Shown here piece by piece: positions 12,132 through 25,531 of a stretch of DNA of 64,000 nucleotides. The notes under the pieces are model-generated. The model saw only the letters and a program-made list of their open reading frames with translations, did not search any database and was not told the origin of the DNA. How positions within the stretch are numbered: the first letter of the stretch is position 1; every line of letters starts with the position of its first letter. The translations under genes and the position numbers were made by a program. Source of the DNA: Raphanus sativus (taxonomy: Eukaryota; Streptophyta; Magnoliopsida; Brassicales; Brassicaceae); NCBI RefSeq assembly GCF_000801105.2, contig NC_079512.1, positions 39,015,848 to 39,079,847 of the forward strand, in the 5' to 3' direction.

Positions 12132-12998
12132 TTAAACAAAAAGGTTTAATAACTTTTTCTCTTTTTTGTTTTTGTATCCATCGCTGCCGCTGAATCCATT
12201 TTCATAACACGACGTCGTTACAGACTCCTCCGATGGACTTCCCGGATGATCACTGTTAACAGCCTTACCGAACGGCGGCGGTGGAAGAAAAGGAGCCGGG
12301 TCAACCGGACCGGTTAGAGCTAACCCGTGGTTCAGTTCCAAATCAGACCGCTCGGTCTTAGATCGTTTACGGTTGACAGGAGACTCCTTCATCCCCGTCG
12401 TAGTAAGCTTGGATCTTGAGTAATGGTGGTTTCTACCGTTCTCGTCGTTCCGGGAACCGCCTGGACGCTGCTTCCGCCAGATCTCGGTAGACTCATCTGA
12501 GGAGTTCAAAGAAGGAGATTCGAGTAGATCTGACATAGGTCTTAAAGTTCCACCACGAAGAACAGTTTCAACAGCCGCTTGGCACACGTGCCAGTTCCCA
12601 GTCCATAACATACCAACCGCTCCGTTAACCGGATTCACCGTCCTCCCACACGCTTCAAACAACAAAGACTGAAACAAAGCTGAACAAACAAAGAAACAAA
12701 CAAAACCGAACAAATAAATCTCAAGTTATTAAAAAAAAAAACGAATCTTGAAACCTAGTAATCTTGTATTAATGATGTTGCGTGTTTTATTCTGAAATAT
12801 AGAAAGATTCTTACCAGGGCGGTTTGCTTCAGGTACGGCGGAGATGAAAGACATTAGACCGGCACGGCCAAAGAATTTAGCCACAAAAACGGTGGCGTGG
12901 CCTTGTGACTCGGCGGATTCGATCCATTGAAGGCAAGGACGAAGGATGCATGTTTCGCTGCAACCTTTTCGAAGAACTCTACATCCATTGCAACTCAT
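12132..12998 (-). CDS. LBD39: LBD39-like class II LOB-domain transcription factor
   Basis: Two exons, 12998-12815 and 12679-12132, join in phase to give 243 residues. The LOB domain opens with [15 protein letters not shown], an exact C-x2-C-x6-C-x3-C zinc-binding block at about residues 3-17, followed by the conserved segment [20 protein letters not shown]. The leucine-zipper-like coil of class I proteins is absent, as in class II LBD37/38/39. In Arabidopsis these are nitrogen-induced nuclear repressors of anthocyanin and nitrate-response genes. The C-terminal half is low-complexity and polar, with LELNHGLAL as a possible degenerate EAR-like stretch and a PSEESVTTS block. The chosen ATG begins MSCNGC; an in-frame ATG 69 nt upstream would add residues atypical of the family. 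The assignment to LBD39 rather than LBD37/38 rests on neighbouring formamidase and HLS1 genes. Confidence 0.9.
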
Positions 12999-13142
12999 TG
13001 CCAACAAAAAAAAACAATTTCTAAACTTATGAGAATATATATCCAATGTTTTGGGAGCAATAAACACAGGTTTTTTAATCTGGTTTGATAGGAGAGAAAG
13101 AAGAAACGAGTTATAAGAAGATGAGAGGGAGGCCTAGATTGG

Positions 13143-13150
13143 ATTTATAG
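13143..13150 (-). promoter_or_regulatory. TATA box of the LBD39-like gene
   Basis: The minus strand reads CTATAAATCC about 145 bp upstream of the ATG, a normal plant distance. A GA/CT-rich stretch follows between it and the coding start. Confidence 0.55.
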
Positions 13151-16100
13151 AGGCAAGTGAATAATAAAAGAGAGAGAGTGTGTCAACTTGTTTTCTTTTT
13201 TATTCCTTTGTCCTTTCTTTTCCATTATTTTATTTGAAACCTTTCTGTATATAATATGCATAAATAAATAAAATATTTCAAATTTATGGGAAAGAGAAGA
13301 AACTCAAAAAAGTTTGGTCTTTAGCCGCTTATGGTATTCTTGATATAACTTCGAAACCTTCAAATATTTACGTGGATCAAGAATACGTGGTAAGATAGAC
13401 ACAACAATTAGAATTTGTATAATGTTATAGGTAATTCACTCAGACTATTAAATAATATATTTTGTACTTACAAGTAGCTAAACAAAGAAGGTAGGTCAGG
13501 AAAAATGGAAGAAGAATACAACACTACAAGAACGGACAGCGTTTGGGTTGGGAAGTGATTCCAAAGGTATTGGCGTTGGGGGAAGAGAGAGCGTTTCCGT
13601 TTCTCCGCAGACACTTGTCGCTGACTCAGACTCGTGTTTTTAAATATTACTTTCTTGCGTTTTAAAAATATTCGTTAGGTTGTACCACTCTATTCTTTTC
13701 ACTCGATAAGTACTAGTATTAAAGAAAAGGAAAAAGCCGAATTTGGGATTTGATAGAGATAAAAAGGAATATACAAATCTCAAATCTTACGTCAGGAGAC
13801 GATGGGGTGCACGTGGATTTGATGAATTATTGGTACAACTTGTGGTGTGTATTTTCATGAGATGTTTTTAGGTCTAGAAAATGAAAAAGCAGGAGTTATT
13901 TCGTGTTCATTGGTAGTTATCGTGTGTTTCTTGATGATTCCATTGCGTTGGGTGGTGAATGAATCATATGCATTTTAGTGTTTAATCATTTGGAGGGCAT
14001 TATTGATACAAAAGAAAAGATTATGAAACTAATAAGCAAATCACAAGAGGACAAAGTGTAAAAGAAAGAAAAAAGAATCAAGAGAGACGACAAAGCGTTG
14101 TGGTTATGTTGATACATATTCGTATTTAGTATTCTCTAGTAGCTTGGCCAACAGAAAGATGACCCGGATTACCGGATAACCAAAATCAATAATACTAGTT
14201 TTTTCTCAATATCAAAACTTCAATTAAACGGGTGTTTGCATCCCAGTCTAATAGCTTTTATGTCTTGGTTGTTTGATTACGTTCTGTACATCTGGATGTT
14301 AGATCGTGTACTTCCATTCTAATGAAACTAGTATAGGTTTTAATCCCTAGACCATCATTTCTTGATGTGTATCTTAAATTCTAAAATACTGTATAAGGGT
14401 TGTAAATTAGTTGTTTGTATTTATATTTAATCAAATCATATAAATTACGTAGTCTCGAAATCATATCCATAACAATGTTAATCTCATAATGCTATATATC
14501 CACAATATTGCTCAACACTTTAACTTGCATCAGTCTACTTTCATGTACTTCCAATCACTTTGGAGCTATCAAAGAAAGGTATCAATAACGAGAGATGAAC
14601 GTGGTGTCCATGAGTCATGACCTCGTCGTCTTCCACAAACTCATGTGTGTCCAGATTATATAAATCATAAATCAGTAATAATAAGTACAAGTACTATAAA
14701 AGGCTGTTTAGTTTATTGTATGTTGACTGGTAATTACATTTGACTCCACGTACCTACGACCCAAGTCACCCAACATAAGTTTTTGCAGTCTCTTGGAACT
14801 ACGAGTCTACAGAAGCCGTTTTTGACCCTTCGCCATGTCCAAAGGCTCTTCTCTCCGCGTGTGTGTGTCTCTCGTATTTTCTTTTGTATTCTACTAAAAT
14901 CGAAATATTTTGCTTTATCTAAAGAAAATAAAAATTGGAAAAGTGATTTGCTTATGCAAATTCATCAGTGGCGAATTTTCGAAAAAAAAAAATCTGACCT
15001 AATTAGAGAAATTTGATCTCACATCATATTCCACTCTTTGTCCGCATAGGTTTCAAACTACTACTTAAAGTATAAGTATAATTAGGTTATTCTTTTATAG
15101 ATACGACATTTCTACCTGCAAAATGAATCATAGTTTATTGACACTAGTCCAAAGTATTTGGTTGATATTTTAGTAGCAATAAGCAACACAACTAGGGCTA
15201 ATGTAAAACATACAAATAAATATAACAAGCGCATCAAAGCATTGAAGCAAACCCCCACCCCCCCCCCCCCCCAAAAAAACTTACATCATTTGTGAAATAA
15301 TAGACCAACTGAGTTAATTTAAATCGTGATGTCATATATATCTAAAAGCACTCCAGATTTCAAAGAAAAATATTTATCAGAACGATATATATATATATAT
15401 ATATATGATGACAAATGCAACTACTACAAGATTTTTAGTTTCTTTTTTAATGGTCATGAAGAAAATCTTCCAGCTTAACTTTCTGCTTTACTATTGTGAA
15501 TTAGATATGAAATTTAAACATTTTCTAAAACTGTTCCTGTCACTTCTGATGTGGCATACTTATCCAAAATAGGTTTTAGCTCTGTCTTCCGTACAGTTGA
15601 ACTGGCTGGAATGTAACATGCAAGTAACAATCACACTATTATTTCTACAATTTAATTAGCCATGCGAATGATACGATCACATCAGATTCGTTTTCATGTT
15701 GAAAATATTGTAAACATGACTTAGTTTTATATAAATACACACACAAAGATGTAAACCGAACCTTAGTTAATTTTGCAAAAATATATTTTATTTCTAAGAT
15801 TTGATTTAATTAGTATAATGGAACATATGCATATATGTTTATTTTGTTTATGCTATATTAGTTTCTAAAATTCTAAAATTCCACACACATTTTAGTTTAA
15901 ATAACCCCCCTAATTTTCTTTTGCACTTTAGGGCCACTCAAATTTATGGGCCGGTACTGTGACGAGCCATTGTAAGATAAGTTGATGACGCCAAGCGTGT
16001 GAGCCACAACCACATAAAACGCAGAACAACAAAAACCAAAACAAAGATTCGTTAGATTCTTTTATATATTTTGGACAAAATCTGTGGAATGCTCTTAGGT

Positions 16101-16770
16101 TCAAAACTTTAGCATATCCGCTGCTCACGAAAAATATTTGCCATGGTATCATATGATTAAAAAAAAAAAACTAGCAAATGAGATGAATTTCTCAATTCTC
16201 ATTTGAAGATTTTCAAAATCTCTTTAGATATTTCCATGTTATTTATGACATCCTTTTTATTTTTTAAGTTTGCCAACAAAACAAGAATAAGATAAAATAT
16301 TTATATATGTATATATGGATAAAATACTTAAAAGTACGAAGATGCTCTTAGAATTAGAGAAACTTCAACAACCAAAATAAACATAAGTGAATAGATTTTC
16401 TCAAAAAAAAAAAAAGTGAATAGACATAATACATAAGCGAATAGAATGTCGATTTCACCTTTCTTTCCTCCACAGAGACATTAACACGTCACACATGTGT
16501 ATCTTACTGTACTATCCACTTGGTTCAGAGAGAAAAACAAAGGCGTCACTGCTTTAGATAAAAGAAAATTCTTCACGAGATGGTGAAACATGCAAATATT
16601 ACTGGCGTTTTAGTTGTGGTAAGATAAGATAAACGTATCCCCAACAACCAATGGTCTCTGTTTTCACTGCAACAAAGAAGGAAAAAAAAGTTATAGATTA
16701 ATGAAGTTATGATATACAGAGCAAGTCTGCACAGACAGAGAAGAAAGATCACTGTAGTTACCAGGCTTTG
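13151..16770. other. Long intergenic region between LBD39-like and formamidase 1
   Basis: This holds the distal LBD39 promoter and the formamidase 1 promoter. Simple repeats are a C-run (15252-15272, one interrupting A) and (AT)11 at 15385-15406. No coding exon is supported; the frames at 14783-15016 and 15928-16152 look incidental. GATAA repeats (taagataagataa) are at about 16620-16632, on the formamidase 1 promoter side. Confidence 0.5.
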
Positions 16771-18746
16771 ATGGCTCCGTTGACTCCAAGAGTTGTGGTG
16801 AAGGTTGATTTGAAGAAGAAGCCATGGGAGCAGGATCAGCCACTGCATAACAGATGGCATCCTGAGATACCATCAGTAGCACAAGTTAAAGCCGGTGAGC
16901 TTTTCAGGGTAGAGATGATCGATTTCATGGGAGGTACTGTTAAGGACAATATCTCTTCAGACGATATTAAGCACGCAGACCTTTCAACTGTAAGATAGCT
17001 TAAATAGAATCATGTGTATATAATAAATAAGAGTGTTGTACCAATGAATTATCTTTAAGAGATTTAATTTTATTTTGGGGTGATTGTGTGTGCAGTCTCA
17101 TTACCTGAGTGGACCAATCAAAGTTGTGGATGAGGATGGTGTTGCAGCAAAGCCAGGTGATCTTCTTGCTGTTGAGATATGCAACTTAGGTCCTTTTACC
17201 TGGAGATGAGTGGGGTTTCACTGCTTCGTTTGATAAGAGAACGGTGGCGGTTTCTTGACTGATCATTTCCCTTGTGCAACCAAAGCTATTTGGTACTTTG
17301 AAGGGATCTATGCCTACTCTCCTCAAATTCCTGGTGAGAACACAGTTCATCTCTCTTTTGAATGGATCTTTGTTACTGATGTATGTTGTGATAAACAGCA
17401 AATGCGAATTAACTTTGAAAAAAACAAAGAAACTTAAGAGCAAAACGAATTGAGTCAAATACCGTACTAGTGTGCATATATTTAAGACACTTCAAGAATT
17501 AACAATGTAGCTCACCATCATGTGTAGGAGTAAGGTTTCCGGGTTTGACACACCCTGGAATAGTTGGCACCGCACCATCGATGGAACTCCTGAAAATATG
17601 GAATGAAAGGGAGAGACAATTGGAAGAAAATGGTGTCAAGCCGTTTTCACTGTGTGAGGTTGTGCATCAGAGGCCACTAGCAAACCTACCAAATACTAAA
17701 GGATGCCTCCTAGGGAACGTAAGTGGTTAAGTTAAGTCAGGCCTCTAGGGAACTCTTATTATACAACTCTTTTTGTGTAGATTGAGAAGGAAACACCTGA
17801 ATGGGAAAGGATAGCAAAGGAGGCGGCAAGGACAGTACCTGGAAGAGAAAACGGAGGAAACTGTGATATTAAAAACCTAAGCACAGGCTCTAAGATATAT
17901 CTTCCGGTGTTTGTAGAAGGTGCTAATCTAAGCACTGGTGATATGCATTTCTCTCAAGGTGACGGTGAGATTTCCTTCTGTGGAGCCATTGAGATGAGTG
18001 GCTTTCTAGAACTCAAGTATGTGTAACATAAGTTTCTACTTTTTGCAAGTTCTTTAAACAATTTTGATGATGCTATCTATATATGTAACGTTTTTTTATT
18101 CAAACTCATGAAAAGGTGTGAAATCATAAGGAATGGGATGCAAGAGTACCTCGCGCCAATGGGACCTACTCCTCTCCATGTGAACCCAATATTTGAGATA
18201 GGTCCAGTGGAACCGAGATTCTCAGAGTGGCTTGTCTTTGAAGGTATCAGTGTGGATGAGAGCGGGAGACAGCACTATCTTGATGCAACAGTTGCTTACA
18301 AACGGGCGGTTCTTAACGCCATAGATTATCTCCACAAATTCGGTTACTCAAAAGAACAGGTACTGGTCTCTCTACTTCTTGATGTTTCTCCAAGAATAGA
18401 AACTGATCAAAAGAGAATATGAACAGGCATACCTGTTGCTCTCATGTTGTCCATGTGAAGGAAGAATCTCTGGGATTGTTGATTCTCCAAATGCTGTTGC
18501 TACACTAGCAATACCTATTGCCATCTTTGATCAGGTAATGAAACTGCATCCCTCCCTTCTATGCTTTCAAAAACTGAAAAGATAGACAAAAACATGTTAA
18601 ATGATTTTCATATGCTCATGCAGGACATTCGGCCAAAGACTCGGAAGGTTCCATCAGGACCGAGGATAGTGAGGAAGCCGGACGTACTGAAGAGCACATA
18701 TGATGGCAATCTTCCGATTACAAAGAATCCAAGCTGTTCAACATAG
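16771..18746 (+). pseudogene. Formamidase (acetamidase/formamidase family) copy 1, frameshifted
   Basis: Seven exons align with copy 2: 16771-16989, 17096-17333, 17528-17718, 17781-18016, 18116-18359, 18427-18534 and 18624-18746. The family (FmdA/AmdA) hydrolyses formamide to formate and ammonia; the plant enzyme is about 450 residues. Exon 2 has one extra T in the run 17194-17197, which brings in TGA at 17207-17209 after about 110 codons. A one-base loss near 17233-17240 then restores the frame, so the summed exon length (1359 nt) is still divisible by three and the remaining exons are open. As written the gene cannot make the full enzyme. The paired shifts are either real inactivation or assembly error. 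It also has an extra 67-bp intron (18360-18426) that copy 2 lacks, and replaces the conserved KEYLTPM with QEYLAPM. Confidence 0.85.
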
Positions 18747-19251
18747 CTTCTACAACAGAGAAGCTATATATATTAAATCTAGACTGTTTAATTATGAAAT
18801 AAAGAGACAAAATGTGGTTTTCGTTAGTTGGAAACTACTAAACTCAAAGTAACCAGAAGGTAATGAATAGGCGTCTGTAATGTTTATTATGCACTCTCAT
18901 TTCAGAGTGAATGCATCAGGTTCTGTCTCAAAATAGATTCCTCTGTCACGGTGGATATAACATAAAGACCCTCTTCATGACATAAGTCAACAAAATGTCT
19001 TTTGTCATCGATGCATTACCACACACAGAAAGAGAGAGATATGTGTATATCTTATGGCATTGTCCACTTGTTAAAAGGTCTTTGGTAAAGAAAAGTCTAT
19101 TGTCCTTCAGTTGTGGATAAGGAATATCTGCCAAAACCAATGATTCATCTTTCTATTACAAGAGAAAAAAAAAGAAAAGAGGGGTGGTGATATGTAGAGC
19201 TAGCTTGTGACTTGTTAGTAGAGAGAGAATACAAGTTACTGTACTTAGTGA

Positions 19252-21172
19252 ATGGCTCCAGCAACTCCGAGGGTGGTGGTGAAAGTGGATTTGAAGAAGA
19301 AGCCATGGGAGCAGAATCAGCCTCTGCATAACAGGTGGCATCCTGAGATACAACCAGTTGGTGAGGTAAAGGCTGGTGAGTTCTTTAGGGTGGAAATGGT
19401 TGACTGGACGGGAGGTGCAATCAAAGATGATAGCTCTGCTGAGGATATCAAGAGCCTAGACCTCTCTACTGTAAGGAAGTAAACCCAATCATGATGATTT
19501 TTGCGTATAGATAGATAAAAAAAAGTTTATTTGGTGATTGTGCAGGTTCATTACCTGAGTGGACCAATCAAAGTTGTGGATGAGGATGGTGTTGCAGCCA
19601 AGCCAGGTGATCTTCTTGTTGTTGAGATATGCAACTTAGGTCCTTTACCTGGAGATGAATGGGGCTTCACAGCCTCGTTTGATAGAGAGAACGGTGGCGG
19701 TTTCTTGACTGATCATTTCCCATGTGCCACCAAAGCTATTTGGTACTTTGAAGGGATCTATGCCTACTCTCCTCAAATTCCTGGTAAAGACACTAACATC
19801 ATCCATGTGTATGAGGCATTACATTGATTTATACACATCACGTTTTGGCAGGAGTAAGATTCCCAGGTTTGACACACCCAGGAATCATTGGGACTGCACC
19901 ATCAAAAGAACTTTTGAGAATATGGAATGAAAGGGAAAGGCAACTAGAAGAAAGTGGTCTCAGTTCCCTAACACTGTGTGAGGTTGTGCATCAGAGGCCA
20001 CTGGCAAACCTACCACTAGCTAAAGGATGCCTCCTAGGGAATGTAAGTCAGTATTTTTTTTATTTTTTTTATTATTTTTTGAATAATGTGTAATTTTTTT
20101 TTAATGAATGTAAAATTATATTCAAATAAAAAAAAACCAGGTTGGTTGACAAAAAAAAAAAAAAAAAAAAAAACCAGGTTACATCTAGTGCTACTGTTTA
20201 TTTTTGTACACAAAAGAATAATCAAAAACTCATGTAATATTACCTTTGGAACTCATGTAGATGGAAGAGGGAACAGAGGAATGGGAAAGGATAGCAAAGG
20301 AGGCAGCAAGAACAATCCCAGGTAGAGAAAACGGAGGAAACTGTGACATTAAAAACCTAAGCAGAGGCTCTAAAATATATCTTCCAGTGTTTGTGGAAGG
20401 TGCTAACTTAAGCACCGGTGACATGCATTTCTCTCAAGGTGATGGTGAGATCTCTTTCTGCGGAGCCATTGAGATGAGTGGCTTCCTAGAACTCAAGTAT
20501 GTGTAACATAATAAGACTTTCTTTATATGTTCTTTCTTTCTTTATATGTTCTTTCTAATGTTGTTACTAAGAAACTCTGAACCAATAAGGTGTGAAATCA
20601 TAAGAAACGGAATGAAGGAGTACCTTACACCAATGGGACCAACCCCTCTCCATGTGAACCCGATATTCGAGATAGGTCCTGTGGAACCGAGATTCTCAGA
20701 GTGGCTCGTCTTCGAAGGTATCAGTGTAGATGAGAGTGGGAGACAGCATTACCTTGACGCAACAGTAGCTTACAAAAGAGCGGTTCTCAATGCCATAGAC
20801 TACCTATTCAAGTTTGGTTACTCGAAAGAACAGGTATACCTGTTACTCTCATGTTGTCCATGCGAAGGGAGGATATCTGGGATAGTAGATTCTCCAAACG
20901 CAGTTGCTACACTTGCAATACCAACTTCCATCTTCGACCAGGTTTGAAACCACAAACAGAGTTTGCACTGTGTTCTTGACAGTTGGCAAAAACATTTTAA
21001 GTTGAGTTTTTATGTTTCTGCGCAGGATATACGGCCAAAGACTCGAAAGGTTCCAGCAGGACCTCGGATAGTGAGGAAACCAGACGTTATGAAGAGCACA
21101 TATGATGGAACACTTGCAACTACAAGGAATCCAAGTTCTTCATCAGGAGAAGGGCCTTCAAGGAGTGGGTAA
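19252..21172 (+). CDS. Formamidase (acetamidase/formamidase family) copy 2, intact
   Basis: Six exons, 19252-19470, 19546-19783, 19852-20042, 20261-20496, 20590-20941 and 21026-21172, give 460 residues with all phases consistent. The protein belongs to the FmdA_AmdA family and is close to the Arabidopsis pair At4g37550/At4g37560. The family motif GDMHFSQGDGE lies at residues 269-279, and GGGFLTDHFPCATKAIWYFE is conserved earlier. There is no obvious signal peptide, so cytosolic action is expected. Formamide hydrolysis would feed ammonia and formate metabolism; physiological substrates in plants are poorly defined. Exon 5 equals exons 5 and 6 of copy 1 fused without the intron. Intron 3 contains a 23-nt A run and long T runs. 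The gene lies head to tail 505 bp downstream of copy 1, consistent with tandem duplication. Confidence 0.92.
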
Positions 21173-23536
21173 CTTGCTAGACAAGTCTTTCTAGAAAGAA
21201 TAAGGAATAAGTGACGTGGCTTGCATAGTGATAGGGAGCAGGTGCACGTGCAATACGAAATCTATTCTAGTTTTATCATGTTCTTTGAGAATTGTTACCC
21301 TGATCGTAACATCTTCTTCTTCTAGTATTGTAGCTAACACTTAGTTTTCTGCTCCTTTATTCACTAATGCATCAAAAAGCTTCAATTTTTACCCTAAATT
21401 GCAAAACTTTCAATAAGGAGAATGTTTACAGAAGGCAAAACATTTTTAACACTATACATTCCTTCTTCTAGCTAATAGATGATAGCTCGCTCTGCTGAAA
21501 CATGCTTAGCTACTGCCCATAAACGCCAAGGATATAAGCTGAAAGAACAAACATCCATTGCTTGAGGATGCCACTGTTCGATGGCTCGAGCGAAGCCTAT
21601 AAAAGCCCATTAAACGGCCCAAGACTTTCGCAATACTATTGTGTAAAGTAGTATGACGTTGTTTTGTTTTTTTGGGCCTTTTGGCAATAAATCTCTACGT
21701 ATTACCGGCACCAAACTCACACATGATATTCCCTCCCTTTCGTAAATCATATATATAAAAAATTAGATAAATTGTTTCGCAGAAATAATATTTAATATTA
21801 TTATACTTAAAATAAATTAAATATTTGCATTATTACTGATTTCAAAGTATTAGAAACTGACAAGTGCAAAAACTTATGTATTTACGATAATCTTTTTTTC
21901 AAGAAAATTCTATTGTTTAAGAAACGGATGCGAATGTGGTTAAATAATTAACAGAATAAGAATTTCAATTAATCCTACCATAATTTATGTTTTTTGTTAT
22001 AGTGGATCTGTTTAAATGACTGTAACGATTTATTGGTGATTGATTTCATTTACAATAATCGTATATTTGTGGTTTACTTTATAATAGTAAACTCCTGTCT
22101 ATCGTTCATATTTTTAGTTAGGGATGATAGAAATTAGTTTCGGTAAACATATAGGTGATGATATTCCACGTCCGGAATTAGCTAAGATGTTAGTAATAAA
22201 TTAATAATTAATTCCATAACAGAAAAGTAACAAAATTCATGAAAGTTAGCATGTCGATATAAGATTTGTTATTGAGCTTCTCGAGAACTTTGTTTTTCAA
22301 TACCAAAAGGTCTTGCTAATTTAAAGACAAACTTATTTATAAATAATTGACGATGCAGCCGTGCTAGGATCTTACCCTGCATCACGATTTCTAACAATAA
22401 TATGTTTACCGTAAATATCTCCAACTGTTAACCAAAAAGTTAAACATGGTTGCATGTGTAGTAGAAAGAGAACAAACACGAGAGAATCGGGAGCGAGGTT
22501 ATTTGTCTCGGCGTCTGCTCGTTCTCACATGTATCGGTAAATGTCTATAGATGATGAATTTATCAATGATCATGATAATGAAAATGATGATAGAATGGCT
22601 TTGATTTGACAAGACGAGTTAGAGACACGAAGAGGACGATGAGATTGATATAATATTTTTATATACGATTCTTTGCTTATCGTCGGTACTCGGTACTCAT
22701 AGACATCTCTCCATGTCTTTCTCTTTTATCATCCGTATCCAAAGACAAGTCCAAAGAATATTTATTTACATTTTTTCTAAAAATATTTATTTACATTGCG
22801 ATTATATTTATGTCTTGCCATTTGTACGACTGCCAGCGCAAACATTATATTCTGAAAATATTCGACAATGATATATACATTTTAACTTTTTCTTTTATGA
22901 TGATTTACCTTTCAAAAGTATACGATATTTTATAACTTAAAAATTACCGAAAAGAGAAAATGCAATGACTTACGTAGATACAATTGTCGAAGACTTGCCT
23001 GCATGATCCTCGTCCGGTTAGACGCGGATCAGAAGATTATTGTAGCGAAAAAGTGATGTTCGGCGTATCTAAGTATTATACCCTCATTACTGTAGAAAAT
23101 AAAAAATCAACGCCTTAATTTTTAAATCTGAATTGGCTAAAAGAAGTTACAAATATCAGAATATTAAACTCCAAGTCAAAATTTATATCATAAATTTACT
23201 ACATTGAGATACTACAAAACAATTTATACAAATAATGAAATTGTAAGGAAAATAATAACAGAGATATATTAGATTAATGGAATCACAGTAAGAATGTTAA
23301 AGATGAGAATAGAATTATTATTTTGCATTCACTAAATTTAAAAACTGATCAAATATTAAAATTGCGCTGCTTGAAATTTGGACTAGGATCGCTTTAACGT
23401 ACTTAAGAACATATAGTGTGGTTTGCATGCTTAATCCTGATTCCTATCATATGAGTTGGACAATATTCCCAAGATAAACTATTTATTTCCAGTGCAGTAA
23501 TATGATATGATGACATTTACAAAAAAAAAAATATAA
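21173..23536. other. Intergenic region downstream of formamidase 2 (segment A)
   Basis: No gene is supported. It contains the formamidase 2 3' flank and AT-rich DNA. The same sequence is at 41916-44300 with small differences, including a longer T run in B at about 43399-43418. Confidence 0.5.
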
Positions 23537-23538
23537 TA

Positions 23539-23767
23539 CTCCTTCCGTTTCTCAATAAGTGTTGTTGTCGAGAAAATTTTTCGTTGCAAAATAAGTGTCG
23601 TTTTAGCATTTCAATGTAGAATTTATTAATTTTATTCTCTATTTTATTTTTCTATTGGTTGAGTTATATGAGTAATGATGATTTTTTATTGAAAATATGC
23701 AAAATTAAATGATTTATTAATCTGTGTGCAAAAGTCTAAAATGACACTTATAATGAAACAGAGAGAA
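23539..23767. mobile_element. Stowaway-type MITE, segment A only
   Basis: The element is 229 bp with terminal inverted repeats CTCCTTCCGTTTC at the left and TTCTCTCTGTTTC (reverse of the right end), flanked by TA on both sides (23537-23538, 23768-23769). Segment B has a single TA and no element (near 44300), giving a direct empty site. Confidence 0.88.
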
Positions 23768-24381
23768 TAATATGATATGATCCTGGAATAAGAGAACGAG
23801 GGAAGCTCCGAGCTACAGCCAAGAGGCACCGAAACAAGAAACCTGCAACTGCTAGCAGAAGTCCCATCTTGTTCCTTTGACTATTTTTTTTTCTTCACCC
23901 AGATAAGAAAAAACAAGTCCAATTTATTCACACTTTGTTTATGCATATTTTCCAACGCCAGTGTTCTTATGTGTTTCAAATTCAAGAAGGAGAAAAATAT
24001 ATAAATGGTTGTCGTTTACCTTTTTTGTCAAAAATGTTTGTTGTTTAACAGATAAAATAAAATAATAAATGATTGTTTATTTGAATTTTAGATAAGCTTC
24101 TTTTTACTAACGACTGTTTGTTTCATTTTAAACTTGTGATTTCCTCGTACGTTTGGATAATTTCATATGAAATACTATTAGCGAAACATAAAGAGAACAA
24201 AAAAAGAGAAACATAAAGAGAAACAATTTTTGGGTGCTAAAAAGATAAATATATAATAACTCTACTATTTTTCGTCATGTTTTAGTTTTTATTGTCACTA
24301 TCTAAGCCCAATAAGCTTTTAAATTTAATATAAGTTCGGTGTTCAAATAACATAACTCTTTTTTTAAACTTAAAAAATAAC

Positions 24382-24410
24382 ATCTCTACTATATAAAAGT
24401 ACGTAGCCAA
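24382..24410 (+). mobile_element. Possible Helitron 5' end
   Basis: A|TCTCTACTATATAAAAGTACG resembles the 5' start of ATREP-type Helitrons (TCTATACTATATAAAAGTA). It is present in both segments (B near 44905). No hairpin plus CTAG end was found downstream. Confidence 0.35.
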
Positions 24411-25531
24411 TAGATACAAATACACTGCCATATCAATAATTTTATGGTTTCCGGATAGAAATATATATTTCTCTCCAAAAAGCTTTTTATTCTAAAATTT
24501 TCAATAATTTCTGTCTAAAATTTCAAAGTTTTCTTCTCGAAAAGTAAAACTTCAAACCTAACTTCAAAACTATTATATTTTACTCTATGTTCTTTATATT
24601 TTTCGTAATTAATATGAATTCATAAAACTTTTATAAATAATTAGAACATATATAAAAATATTACATCAATATTAATTATTAAAATATTACACCACAATAT
24701 AAATATAAAATAAAAATACATAACTAATTACTAAAATACAAGAAAAATACAATATTAATTCATAAAATTAATTCCGTAATGTTCCATCTTTGATTACACA
24801 AAATTGTTTAGAAATATTTTAAAGAGTTTAGAGATTCCAGAGCAAATTTACCATATTGTTAGTTCTGTTGTAATATTTAAATGTGTGTAATAATTATATA
24901 GTCTTGTTGTCTAATTCTACTAGACTTTTAGAGGTTAAGATTCTTTTTGTAGTCTTTTTTTTTGTCAACAATTCTTTTTGTAGTCTTGTTCTCTAATTCT
25001 ACTTTTAGAATAATATAAATCTGATTTTTAAATTTTTATTTAATTTTATGTATAAAACTTGAATTATTAAAACAAAACTGAAATATTTATGAGATAATTT
25101 GTTTTAAGAATTAAAAAAATAAACGAAAAATACTTAAAAAGATGTGTAATTAATTATAAGGATCAAAATACAAATAAAAGATAGAAATTTCAAATATACA
25201 ATTTTACTCCTCAAAACTCTAAATTTGAAGTTTTGAAATTTCTTTTGGAAAGCAAAAAAAAAAAATTTTGAAGTTATAAAATTTCTTTTGGAGATGTTCT
25301 TAATTTTTTTTACACAATACACTTAGCTATAAATAGGTAATAAATCAAAACAACTTTCTTCTTATAACTTTTTCTAATACAATTGGTGTCTTTGGTTAAA
25401 ATTCAAGTCGGAGCACACCCAAAAAGAAAAGAAAAATAATCGGAGCATACAATTAATGGCACAACAATAGTCACAAAGGCAAATGAAAATCTTTTAGATA
25501 ATCAGATTGACAACTCTGGACCATGGGACTA

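Noticed and set aside
12999..13067. Upstream start for the LBD39-like protein
   Set aside because: The extra 23 residues are atypical; family members start MSCNGC at 12998.
16691..16882. Minus-strand ORFs across formamidase exon 1
   Set aside because: They are shadows of the real plus-strand exon.
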